Positions 33,572 through 41,893 of a stretch of 64,000 nucleotides of DNA are shown piece after piece. Positions within the stretch are counted from its first letter, which is position 1, and each line of letters opens with the position of its first letter. Below the pieces are notes generated by a model. The model saw nothing but the letters and a program-made list of their open reading frames with translations. It made no database searches and was not told the DNA's origin. A program made the translations under genes and the position numbers. Source of the stretch: Bryobacterales bacterium (lineage in GTDB: Bacteria; Acidobacteriota; Terriglobia; Bryobacterales; UBA6623); NCBI GenBank assembly GCA_028819255.1, contig JAPPMB010000015.1:139226-203225 (forward strand), read 5' to 3'.

Positions 33572-36544
33572 ATGACGCTCTTGAGGTGGGCGTGTCCGGC
33601 CGCCGTTCTGGCGGCGGCGGCATGCACGGTTTCGCCGCCGCCCGCGGGGGACGCCTTTGAAGTGGCTCCGGGCCTGGAACTCACCGTTTGGGCAACCGAG
33701 CCCCTCGTAATCAACCCCACCAATTTCGACATCGACGAGCGCGGCCGTGTCTGGTTCGTCGAGTCCGTGAACTATCGCAGCGATCTGAGAAGCCGGCCCT
33801 GGAACGACCTCGAAGGAGATCGCATCGTCATCCTGGAGGACACGGACGGAGACGGGCAGGCCGACTCCCGAAAGCTATTCGACCAGCATCCGCAAATGCT
33901 CGCCCCTCTCGGCATTTCCGTGCTGGGCAACAAGGTTCTCGTGTCCCAGTCGCCCGACCTGTTCGTCTACACGAAGGACGAGGACGACAACATCGTGTCC
34001 AAGGAGACCCTGCTGACCGGATGGGGCGGGGTCGATCACGACCACGGCCTGCACGTCGTGCTCTTCGGACACGACGGCCGCTACTACTTCAATTCCGGCG
34101 ATCAGGGATTCGAGACCACCGATCGATCCGGAAACTCGTTCCGGAGCAGCCGTGAAGGCCCCTACTACGCCGCGACGGTGCAGACCGTGAGGCCGGACGG
34201 AACCGACTTTCGCGTGCTGGCCCACAACGCCAGAAACCCCTATGAGATCGCCCTGGACTCGTTCGGTTCGATCTGGCAGACGGACAACGACGACGACGGC
34301 AACCAGTGGACCCGGCTGCTCTACGTCATGGAAGGCGCCGACTTTGGCTACTGGGGGCCGGGCGGCCGGCGCTGGCGCGAGGACAGGGGCACGCACTTTC
34401 ACGAGGAGCGGCCGAGCACGATCCCCTACGTCGCCCGCACGGGCCCGGGATCTCCAACGGGGCTTGTGATCTACGAGGGCGACCTGCTGCCGGAAAAATA
34501 CCGGAACCGGCTGCTCCACACCGAACCGGGCAAGCGCCTGGTCCAGACTTTCTTCACCGAGCCGGATGGAGCGGGCTACGCCATGGAGGCGGAGAACACC
34601 GTGGTCAGCACCGACCCGCTGTTCCGCCCTAGCGACCTCGCCGTAGCTCCCGACGGGTCCGTGTTGATCTCCGACTGGCAGGACCCGGTCGTGGGCGGCC
34701 ATGCCATGCTGGACATTGAGCGAGGCCGCTTCCTTCGGCTTGCGCCCGTCGGGCATCGCGGCTCCGTTCCCGACCCGGACCTCGATACCGACGAGGGTCT
34801 GCTCGCCGCGCTCGGCTCGCCCAACCAGGCGACGCGGTACCGCGGCTACCAGGAACTGGCCATTCGGTCCGAGAAGGAACGGCTGGGCATCCTTCTCGAC
34901 GCCTGGCGGACAGGAGCAGACATCCTTCGCGCCCGGGCTCTCTGGATGCTGGCAGACCTGGGCGCCGAAGGGGCCGCGGCTCTGAGGGAGGCGTTCGACT
35001 CCCACGATCCGCGGTTCAGGATCCTAGCCCTGCGCGCCGCCCGCCACCACGGACTCGACCTCAGACCCCGACTGTCGGAAATGTCGTCGGATCCCGACGC
35101 CGGGGTCCGACGCGAAGTGGCGCTCATGCTGAGGGAGGTCCCGCTTCACGACCGCGTGCCGGAGTGGCTTCGCCTCGCGGGGAGCTACGACGGCGCCGAC
35201 CGATGGTACGCGGGGGCGCTGGGAATCGCCGCGGCTGGTGCGGAGGATCCGATCTTCAAGGCTCTCCGCTCGCAGGAACCGGCGTGGAGCTCCCGCGTCG
35301 CCGACCTGTACCGAGTGCTCCAGGCACCGGCCTCGGTGCCCTACCTGTCCAGTGTCGCCAGGGACCGTTCGGCCCCTCCGGCACAGCGGATCGAAGCGCT
35401 GGACGCGCTTGCCTGGCAACCGTCCGAACCGGTCGCCCTCACGGTGGCGACACTCGCCGGAGACCCTTCAGAGGATCCGGAGATTCGGCGCAAGGCGCTC
35501 TACTACCTGGGCAAGCAGGTCTTCAGCGAATGGAGCGGTCAGCGCAGCCATCCGACCGTTCTCCGAGCAGTGAAGCATGCGCTCGGAGACCGTCGCTCGC
35601 GGGCCGCGGCACTCGAGCTCGCCGACCAGCTGGCCGATTCGGTCCTCGAGCCCGAGCTGCGCGGAATCGTGCAGGACGCCTCCGCCGAGGAGGCTGAACG
35701 GATCGTTGCGCTGCGGGCGCTAGGCAAGGTCCCCGCGAGCGGGACCGAAAGCCTGCTGCGCGAGCACGTGGAAGCCGGGCCCGCAGCCTTGCGCGTCGCG
35801 GCGATGGAGGGCCTCTGGGCAGCGGCGCCCGACGACTTGCACGAGACTCTGCAGGGGATCGTGTTCTCCAATGCGCCCAACGAAGTGCGAAGCGCGGCCT
35901 TGAGGATGCTGGGGAGGCGCCCGGCGGGTCAGCACCTCATCCTTGACATGGAGGAGTCCCACGACCTGCCCGCCGAGTTGCGGGCCGCTGCCGCGAGCAT
36001 CGTGAACGTCTCGCGTGACCGGGAGGTGCGGGCGAGGGCGGCCGGGATCCTTCCGCCGCCTAGGAGCCGCAACGACCGGCCAGTCGTCAGGGTGCGAGAG
36101 ATCGTGGAGGCGGTCGGCAGCGCGGAACGGGGCCGAGACGTCTACCACCGCTCGGACGGGGCGAACTGCGTGAAGTGCCACTCGCTGACTGCGGGGGAGG
36201 AGATTGTCGGACCCAGCCTCGGCGCCATCGCATCGAAGTACGGCAAGGCGGGCATGCTCAATGCGATCCTGCACCCAAGCGACGGCATTGCCCACGAGTA
36301 CGCGACGTGGATCCTGGACACGTCGACCCACGGTCTGGTGACCGGCATCCTTGTCGAGGACACGCCGGACCGGGTCGTCGTGCGGAACGAGGCCGCCGAC
36401 GAAATCCGGCTGGCCCCTGCCGACATCCTCGAGAGGCGCAAGGCCTCGCTCTCGATCATGCCGGAGGATCTGGTCGGCGCCATGTCCAAGCAGGAGCTGA
36501 TCGACCTGATCGAATTCCTCTCAACGCTTGAGGCCGGCGCGTAG
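33572..36544 (+). CDS. PVC-type membrane-bound dehydrogenase with HEAT-like repeats and haem domain (lipoprotein)
   Basis: A 990-residue protein. The signal peptide ends in a lipobox (AVLAAAAC), so the mature protein is probably lipid-anchored. Residues ~30-400 form a PQQ/sorbosone-dehydrogenase-like beta-propeller of the Piru_Ver type: LELTVWATEPLVINPTNFDI, DERGRVWFVE, NPYEIALDSFGSIWQTDND, LFRPSDLAVAPDGSVLISDW. From ~410 to ~830 there are HEAT-like helical repeats (AREAFDSHDPRFR-type units). A C-terminal haem domain has CVKCHSLTAGEEIVGPSLGA at ~866, ending in LSKQELIDLIEFLSTLE-like helices. It may be a periplasmic dehydrogenase passing electrons to its own haem. It is divergent from the PSD1/DUF1501 operon. 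Confidence 0.9.
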   Translation: MTLLRWACPAAVLAAAACTVSPPPAGDAFEVAPGLELTVWATEPLVINPTNFDIDERGRVWFVESVNYRSDLRSRPWNDLEGDRIVILEDTDGDGQADSRKLFDQHPQMLAPLGISVLGNKVLVSQSPDLFVYTKDEDDNIVSKETLLTGWGGVDHDHGLHVVLFGHDGRYYFNSGDQGFETTDRSGNSFRSSREGPYYAATVQTVRPDGTDFRVLAHNARNPYEIALDSFGSIWQTDNDDDGNQWTRLLYVMEGADFGYWGPGGRRWREDRGTHFHEERPSTIPYVARTGPGSPTGLVIYEGDLLPEKYRNRLLHTEPGKRLVQTFFTEPDGAGYAMEAENTVVSTDPLFRPSDLAVAPDGSVLISDWQDPVVGGHAMLDIERGRFLRLAPVGHRGSVPDPDLDTDEGLLAALGSPNQATRYRGYQELAIRSEKERLGILLDAWRTGADILRARALWMLADLGAEGAAALREAFDSHDPRFRILALRAARHHGLDLRPRLSEMSSDPDAGVRREVALMLREVPLHDRVPEWLRLAGSYDGADRWYAGALGIAAAGAEDPIFKALRSQEPAWSSRVADLYRVLQAPASVPYLSSVARDRSAPPAQRIEALDALAWQPSEPVALTVATLAGDPSEDPEIRRKALYYLGKQVFSEWSGQRSHPTVLRAVKHALGDRRSRAAALELADQLADSVLEPELRGIVQDASAEEAERIVALRALGKVPASGTESLLREHVEAGPAALRVAAMEGLWAAAPDDLHETLQGIVFSNAPNEVRSAALRMLGRRPAGQHLILDMEESHDLPAELRAAAASIVNVSRDREVRARAAGILPPPRSRNDRPVVRVREIVEAVGSAERGRDVYHRSDGANCVKCHSLTAGEEIVGPSLGAIASKYGKAGMLNAILHPSDGIAHEYATWILDTSTHGLVTGILVEDTPDRVVVRNEAADEIRLAPADILERRKASLSIMPEDLVGAMSKQELIDLIEFLSTLEAGA

Positions 36545-36657
36545 CGGCGGGAGCGCAGGGCGGCCGTCCGACGGGCGAATCCGCCGGTCGGAGACCGGTA
36601 GACGACTCCAGCCCGCGCCCATCGCAATCTGCGCAACAATGGGAAGGCGCAGCGCTC

Positions 36658-37263
36658 TTGTCTTGGGTACGCCAACTAGGGGAGTGGATTGCGGGCGCTG
36701 CCGCGTTCGTTGGACCGGGAGGGGTCTTTTTCGTCGCGCTTGCCGACAGCGCGTTCGTTCCGATGCCCCAGGGCGTTGACGCCCTGCTGCTGGCCCAGGC
36801 GATCGCCCGACCCGACATCGCCTACCTCGCCGCCGGCCTGGGGACGGTCGGTTCCACGCTGGGAAGCGTGGTCCTCTACTTCCTCTCAAGGAGGGCAGGG
36901 CACGCAATGCTGCGCAGACGCCTGACGCCGCAGGGCATCCGGCATCTCGCGGAACTGGTGGATCGCTGGGGAGCCGCCCTGCTGATACCCGTCACGCTGA
37001 TACCGCTGCCGCTTCCCATGAAGCCCGTCGTTCTGGCTGCGGGCATCTTTCAGATGCCGCTTCCGTCGTTCTGCGCGGCGATCGCCCTCTCGCGGGTCGC
37101 GCGCTACTTCGGGGTCGTCTACCTAGCCATGCGTTTCGGGGACCGCGCCATGGAACTGGCCCTGGAGCACCTGCACCTGGCCGTTGGCGGGTGCGTCCTG
37201 TTCGTCGCCGCCTTCGTGGCGGTCCATCGTCTCAGCAGCCGCTGGCTGAACAGGGAGGCGTAG
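36658..37263 (+). CDS. DedA/VTT-family membrane protein
   Basis: A 201-residue inner-membrane protein with the VTT (SNARE-associated/DedA) layout. A re-entrant hydrophobic N-terminal half, GPGGVFFVALADSAFVPMPQ and GVDALLLAQAIARPD, is followed by LAAGLGTVGSTLGSVVLYFL and SRRAGHAMLRRR. A second half has LIPVTLIPLPLPMKPVVLAA and GIFQMPLPSFCAAIALSRVA, then a last helix. DedA proteins are lipid scramblases or transporters (undecaprenyl phosphate, phospholipids). Start TTG 36658 has GGGAAGG about 10 nt upstream. The motif region differs from classic DedA (no clear FxGRxxP), so it is a divergent member. Confidence 0.75.
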   Translation: MSWVRQLGEWIAGAAAFVGPGGVFFVALADSAFVPMPQGVDALLLAQAIARPDIAYLAAGLGTVGSTLGSVVLYFLSRRAGHAMLRRRLTPQGIRHLAELVDRWGAALLIPVTLIPLPLPMKPVVLAAGIFQMPLPSFCAAIALSRVARYFGVVYLAMRFGDRAMELALEHLHLAVGGCVLFVAAFVAVHRLSSRWLNREA

Positions 37264-37297
37264 GACGCGGATGCCCCCAAGTGCGGGTTCGGGCGCC

Positions 37298-38095
37298 CTA
37301 CGGATTCGGCGGAAGCAGCGGCAGGCCGTCAGGCAGAGCGAAGACCGCCGCCTTGAGCGGGCGATTGACTTCAAAGCTCTGGGCATAGAGCTCGAAGACG
37401 CGCTCGTCATCGCGCTCTCTGCGGATGATCCACGGCAGCAGTGCCTCGCCGGCCGGCCGGTAGCGTCCGAAGACGGACTTCTCCTGATACGGGATGCGTG
37501 TCTTGGGATCGCGGCGCAGGTAGAGCTGCTGCACGGGAAGACCGTCCGACTGCCTGACGAACAAGGTGATCGCCTCGCCCTCGGCGTCGACGATGTCGAG
37601 CGAGTGGCAGGGCACGTTGTCGACGATCTCGATGCCGTTGTAGTAGTAGTACAGCCCCGGCTCGTCCATCCGGTAGCGCAGGAAATAGAAGATGTCGCGG
37701 CGGCTGGCTAGGCGGTACCGCTGCATGTAGTCCTCGGGCTGAGGCACCGCGCCACGGTAGGTCACCTCGTAACCCTCTCCGTTCAGGAAGAGGGCGTAGT
37801 AGTCGCCCTTCTCCGTGTAGACTTCGCGGCGCCTGAGCGGAAGCCAGTCGTCGCCGGCATCCGGATCCACGCGATCGAACCTGTCGTAGATGGTGATCCG
37901 CGCCATGCCGCGCACCTGGCGGTTGTAGAACGAGTAAGCCCGGCCGGACCGGACCTGCGTCTGGATCTCGAGAAACTTCTGGCCTCCGATCCCCTCAAGC
38001 GCCTCGCGCACCAGGCGCTCGGCCTTCTCCTGGCGAGTTTCCGCCCGGAGCATCGCCCCGCCGGCGAGAGCGGTTGTGAACACGCGTCGTGTCAT
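37298..38095 (-). CDS. Tat-exported LolA-like protein of unknown function
   Basis: A 265-residue protein with a short twin-arginine-type signal (MTRRVFTTALAGGAMLRAET). After it comes a helical start typical of LolA/outer-membrane lipoprotein-sorting folds (KAERLVREALEGIGGQKFLE), then alternating strands: RITIYDRFDRVDPDAGDDWL, REVYTEKGDYYALFLNG, GIEIVDNVPCHSLDIVDAEG and ITLFVRQSDGLPVQQLYLRR. The pattern 'fold-change of an ester or protein load, then V.C..LD' recalls uncharacterised acidobacterial proteins with this fold. Substrate and partner are unknown. It is divergent from glnE across a palindrome at 38109-38130, and convergent with the DedA-like gene. Confidence 0.6.
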   Translation of the reverse strand: MTRRVFTTALAGGAMLRAETRQEKAERLVREALEGIGGQKFLEIQTQVRSGRAYSFYNRQVRGMARITIYDRFDRVDPDAGDDWLPLRRREVYTEKGDYYALFLNGEGYEVTYRGAVPQPEDYMQRYRLASRRDIFYFLRYRMDEPGLYYYYNGIEIVDNVPCHSLDIVDAEGEAITLFVRQSDGLPVQQLYLRRDPKTRIPYQEKSVFGRYRPAGEALLPWIIRRERDDERVFELYAQSFEVNRPLKAAVFALPDGLPLLPPNP

Positions 38096-38108
38096 CGTCC
38101 GAAGCCTC

Positions 38109-38130
38109 GCCCCTGGCAGCTGTCAGGGGC
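38109..38130. promoter_or_regulatory. 22-bp near-perfect palindrome between divergent genes
   Basis: Arms GCCCCTG and CAGGGGC flank a central CAGCTG, with one G/T mismatch on each side of the centre. It lies 14 bases before the LolA-like gene and about 60 before glnE. It could be an operator for a dimeric regulator. Confidence 0.45.
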
Positions 38131-38190
38131 GTGCCTCTCCACTCTACCCGAGCTTTCCTCCGGTTGAGCTATCCTTGCCGTGAACTGTCC

Positions 38191-41118
38191 ATGGCGATTG
38201 GCGCAAGACCCGACCTCGGCAGCCGTGTCACCCAGCTGCTTGGCACCCTGCGAGAGCATGTGCCGGCCGAAGCAGCGGAAAAGGTGCCAACGTTCCTTGA
38301 TGCGCTTCCGGACCCGGTAGGCGCAATCCAGAGACTGATCGACTTCTATCGCCAGCTGCCATGGAAGCCGCGCGCCGCCGATTTCGACGGAAGGGCCATC
38401 TACGCGCTCCTGACGGCTTTCGGCAACAGTCGCTACCTCTCGAACGTCCTGCTCAATTCGCCCGCGCTGCTCGGGTGGGTCCTCGATCCGCGGAACCTGG
38501 AGCGCACGATCCCGGCCAGCGAGCTGCGGTCCGAACTGGGGATGATCGCCGCGGATGCGAACGACGAGGCGGCGGCCTTGGAACTGGCTCGATTCAAGAC
38601 CAAGCACATGCTGCGCATCGCGATGCGGGACCTGCTGTCGGTGGCTCCGCTGGCCGACATCGCGCTTGAGCTGTCGAACCTGGCGGACGTCATCATCCAA
38701 GGAGCGCACGACCACATCCGCCAGCAGCTGGTGCACCGCTACGGCCGGCCCCTCTGCCCGACGGAAACGGGACAGATCATGTGCAATTTCGCGGTCTTCG
38801 CGATGGGCAAGCTTGGGGGAAGCGAACTCAACTACAGTTCGGACATCGACCTGATGTACATCTATACCGGGAACGGCACGACGTCGGGCCCCAAGGTGAC
38901 AACGAACGCGGATTTCGCAAAACGTCTGGCGCTGCGCCTCACGAACATCCTTTCGTTCCAGACCAGAGCGGGCTTCATCTACCGGGTCGACCTGCGGCTG
39001 CGTCCCGAAGGCAGGACCGGAGAGCTCGTCCTGCCGGTCTCGGCGGCGGTGCACTACTACTTCAACCGTGCGCGGGACTGGGAGCTGCAGATGCTCCTCA
39101 AGGCCCGGCCGGTGGGCGGAGACCTCAAGCTTGGCCGGAAGTTCCTCGACAGGTTGAGGCCCCGGATCTACCAGACGACCACCGACTTCTCGCAGATCGA
39201 CAAGATCGCCGAGACCAGGGACCGCATTCAGCAACACCGCAGGGGGCGGGACGGACCGCTCGACGTCAAGCTCGACCCGGGCGGGATTCGCGACGTCGAG
39301 TTCCTCGTCCAGTGTCTGCAGCGGCTCTACGGCGGACAGGACCGGTTTCTGCGCAGCGGCGGAACCATGTACGCCCTGCACCGGCTCAAGGAGAAGGGCT
39401 ATCTTGCCCCGGGGGACTACGGCAAGCTGTTCAACGCCTACCGGTTCCTGCGCAAAGTCGAGCATCGCCTGCAGATGGCCGACAACCGGCAGACGCACGA
39501 GCTTCCCCGTTCCGAGGAAGCAGTGCGCCGAGTGGCGATGCAGATGGGCGTGCGCGCCAACTCCGCGGCGGGCGCCGCACTCCGCGAGCAGATCCAGGAC
39601 CACCGCAAGTCGGTTCGGGAGATCTACCATCGCGTGATCGGGAGCCAGCGTCCGGCCGCGTCGAGGAAGGCAAGGAGGTTCGCAGCCGGGCCCGGCGGCC
39701 AGCCGGTCGAGCTTGATCGGTCCGCGCCCGTCGCGTCGTCAGTCTGGCGCACTCACCTTCCCCAGCTGCGCAGGCACTCGAGGAACCTCGCCGAAGAGTT
39801 CGATCTCCTGGTTCTAAGGTGGGGGAACCGGTCCCTTGAACAGTTCCTCGGGCGGATCGTCGTCAAGCCGAAGGTGTTGGCCGTGCTGGAGCGTGAACCG
39901 GACCTGATCCCGCACATCGGGGAGCTCATCGAGTACAGCCCGTATTTCGCCAGATACCTGTTGCGGTTTCCCCAGGACGTGGCGGTGATCGCGGCCGAGG
40001 ACTCGAAGGGAGAGAGCCGCTCCGCGCCGCCGACCATGCACCCGGACCTGGAACCGCTTCTGGTCGACGACGTGGCCCCTGCGGAAGCCGCGTCGAAGCT
40101 GCGGCTCTTCTTCCGCCGCCGCATGCTCGCGATCCAGACCCGCAGCATCTGCCGGGGGGAGGAGGTCTTCACGACGATGTCGGGCACGAGCGAACTTGCT
40201 GGGTGGATTCTCCGCGCTGCGCACGCCCTGGCGGTGCGGGAGGTCGCGGCAAACTCGGCAATCGAGATCGATCCCTCGCAGGCGCTCCGCGTGATCGCCC
40301 TGGGACGGCTCGGTATGCGCGAGTTCGATCTCGGCTCCGACGCCGACCTCGTGTTCGTGATTCCGGACGCAGAGGCCTCCCGAAGAGCCTTCTGGACCCA
40401 GGTGGCGAAGCGGATCATCGGCATCGTGAGCGGCTACACGGCCGACGGCCAGATGTTCACGATCGATCCGCGCCTGCGCCCGATGGGCAGGGACGGCGAA
40501 CTCGTGCAGACGGAGGGCCAGTTCCTGGCCTACTTCTCCAGCGAGGCGGAGTCCTGGGAGGCAATCACCTACATGAAGGCCCGCACGATCGCCGGCGACG
40601 CCGCAGCAGGCACGGTCTTTCTGGAGCGTCTGCAGGAGGTTCTCTGGCAACGCTTCGCCCGCCGCGAGAATCTGGCCGAGCTGCTGGTCCGCATGCGCCG
40701 CCGCCTCGAGGCCGAGCAGGGCGATTCCAAGCCCTTGCGCTCGGCGCCCGGCGGATACTACGACATCGACTTCATACTGCTGTACTGGCGGCTGCTGCAT
40801 GCGGAGTCGTTCTACGAATCCCTCAACACTCCGGAGAGGATCGAAATCATCCGCAAGACTGATCCCTCGCACCACATGGACCTCGACCTGCTGCTTGACG
40901 CCACCACGGTTTATCGGGCGCTGGACCACGGAGTCAGGGTGTACAGGGGAGCGGCATCCCACGCGCTGCCGCCTACCGAGTGGCAACGGCGCATGCTCGA
41001 GGAACTGCTGGTCCGGTGGGTCCCCGACAAGCTGCAGGACCAGTCGCTCGAAGAGCTGGTCGACACGACGATGGGCTCGGTCCGAAACGTGTTCAACAGC
41101 GCGTTCTCCGCAGGTTGA
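38191..41118 (+). CDS. glnE: Bifunctional glutamine synthetase adenylyltransferase/deadenylase
   Basis: A 975-residue GlnE that adds or removes AMP on glutamine synthetase in answer to nitrogen status. Two nucleotidyltransferase halves are present. The N-terminal half has VFAMGKLGGSELNYSSDIDL followed by MYIYTG, RVDLRLRPEGRTGELVLPVS, YYFNRARDWELQMLLKARPV and GGIRDVEFLVQCLQRLYGG. The C-terminal half has ALGRLGMREFDLGSDADLVF, TIDPRLRPMGRDGELVQTEG and SWEAITYMKARTIAGD. Both conserve the G-S...D-x-D metal motif. ATG 38191 is used because similarity starts there. The partner glnA and the PII gene are not in the window. Confidence 0.95.
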   Translation: MAIGARPDLGSRVTQLLGTLREHVPAEAAEKVPTFLDALPDPVGAIQRLIDFYRQLPWKPRAADFDGRAIYALLTAFGNSRYLSNVLLNSPALLGWVLDPRNLERTIPASELRSELGMIAADANDEAAALELARFKTKHMLRIAMRDLLSVAPLADIALELSNLADVIIQGAHDHIRQQLVHRYGRPLCPTETGQIMCNFAVFAMGKLGGSELNYSSDIDLMYIYTGNGTTSGPKVTTNADFAKRLALRLTNILSFQTRAGFIYRVDLRLRPEGRTGELVLPVSAAVHYYFNRARDWELQMLLKARPVGGDLKLGRKFLDRLRPRIYQTTTDFSQIDKIAETRDRIQQHRRGRDGPLDVKLDPGGIRDVEFLVQCLQRLYGGQDRFLRSGGTMYALHRLKEKGYLAPGDYGKLFNAYRFLRKVEHRLQMADNRQTHELPRSEEAVRRVAMQMGVRANSAAGAALREQIQDHRKSVREIYHRVIGSQRPAASRKARRFAAGPGGQPVELDRSAPVASSVWRTHLPQLRRHSRNLAEEFDLLVLRWGNRSLEQFLGRIVVKPKVLAVLEREPDLIPHIGELIEYSPYFARYLLRFPQDVAVIAAEDSKGESRSAPPTMHPDLEPLLVDDVAPAEAASKLRLFFRRRMLAIQTRSICRGEEVFTTMSGTSELAGWILRAAHALAVREVAANSAIEIDPSQALRVIALGRLGMREFDLGSDADLVFVIPDAEASRRAFWTQVAKRIIGIVSGYTADGQMFTIDPRLRPMGRDGELVQTEGQFLAYFSSEAESWEAITYMKARTIAGDAAAGTVFLERLQEVLWQRFARRENLAELLVRMRRRLEAEQGDSKPLRSAPGGYYDIDFILLYWRLLHAESFYESLNTPERIEIIRKTDPSHHMDLDLLLDATTVYRALDHGVRVYRGAASHALPPTEWQRRMLEELLVRWVPDKLQDQSLEELVDTTMGSVRNVFNSAFSAG

Positions 41119-41178
41119 CCGGGCCGGCGGCCGGGAACCTTCGGGCCGGCGGGAGCCAGGCGGGGGAGAGCCGCCTAG

Positions 41179-41184
41179 TACAAT
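41179..41184 (+). promoter_or_regulatory. -10 box, leaderless start of the DUF1080 gene
   Basis: TACAAT, six bases before GTG 41191, so the expected transcript start falls on the GTG. No Shine-Dalgarno is present. Confidence 0.6.
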
Positions 41185-41190
41185 GGCACC

Positions 41191-41853
41191 GTGACAAGAC
41201 CAATACCGACCGTATTCCTGGCCGCGCTCCTGGCCGCCGCTCCCGCCATCGGCGCCGACGACGGCTGGGTCGAACTCTGGGATGGAAAGTCGTTTGACGG
41301 CTGGAAGCTCAGCACCGAGAATCCGTCCTCGTTCAAGATCACCGACGGGGCGATCGTTGCAAATGGGCCGAGAGCCCACCTGTTCTACGCCGGCAAGGTC
41401 AACGGGGGCGAGTTCCGCAACTTCGAGCTCAAGGTCGATGTGCTCGCCAAGAACAACTCCAATGGGGGCATCTACTTTCACACCGACTACCAGGAGAAGG
41501 GCTGGCCGCTCAAGGGATTCGAGGTTCAGGTCAACAACACGTACAACCGGGATCCCCGCAAGACCGGCGGGCTCTACGGCGTGTCCGACAATCTCGTTCC
41601 GCCTGTGAATGACGACGAGTGGTTCACTGAACACATTGTCGTGAACGGCAATTCCGTCAAGGTCTACGTCGACGGAGAACTGATCACCAACTGGGTCCAG
41701 CCCCAGGACTGGGACGGCCTGCGGCCGTTGTCCAACGGCAGGGGAATGGACTTCCCGGAGCGAGTGCTCGATGCCGGAACCATCGCCCTGCAGGGCCACG
41801 ATCCCAAGAGCGTGGTGATGTACAAGAACATTCGCGTCAAGGTTCTCGACTGA
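41191..41853 (+). CDS. DUF1080 (3-keto-disaccharide hydrolase-like) exported protein
   Basis: A 220-residue protein with a signal peptide (PTVFLAALLAAAPAIGADD). The single domain is a DUF1080 jelly-roll: WVELWDGKSFDGWKLSTENP, SFKITDGAIVANGPRAHLFY, FELKVDVLAKNNSNGGIYFH, GFEVQVNNTY, GLYGV and VNGNSVKVYVDGELITNWVQ. Known members bind or cleave 3-keto-glycosides. Such proteins are abundant in Planctomycetes and Acidobacteriota that carry the DUF1501/PSD1 sets seen elsewhere in this window. Transcribed with the same strand as dnaG, 40 nt downstream. Confidence 0.88.
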   Translation: MTRPIPTVFLAALLAAAPAIGADDGWVELWDGKSFDGWKLSTENPSSFKITDGAIVANGPRAHLFYAGKVNGGEFRNFELKVDVLAKNNSNGGIYFHTDYQEKGWPLKGFEVQVNNTYNRDPRKTGGLYGVSDNLVPPVNDDEWFTEHIVVNGNSVKVYVDGELITNWVQPQDWDGLRPLSNGRGMDFPERVLDAGTIALQGHDPKSVVMYKNIRVKVLD

Positions 41854-41893
41854 GCGCGGGCCGGGCCGCGCCCGGCGGCGGGATCGGCGTCCG

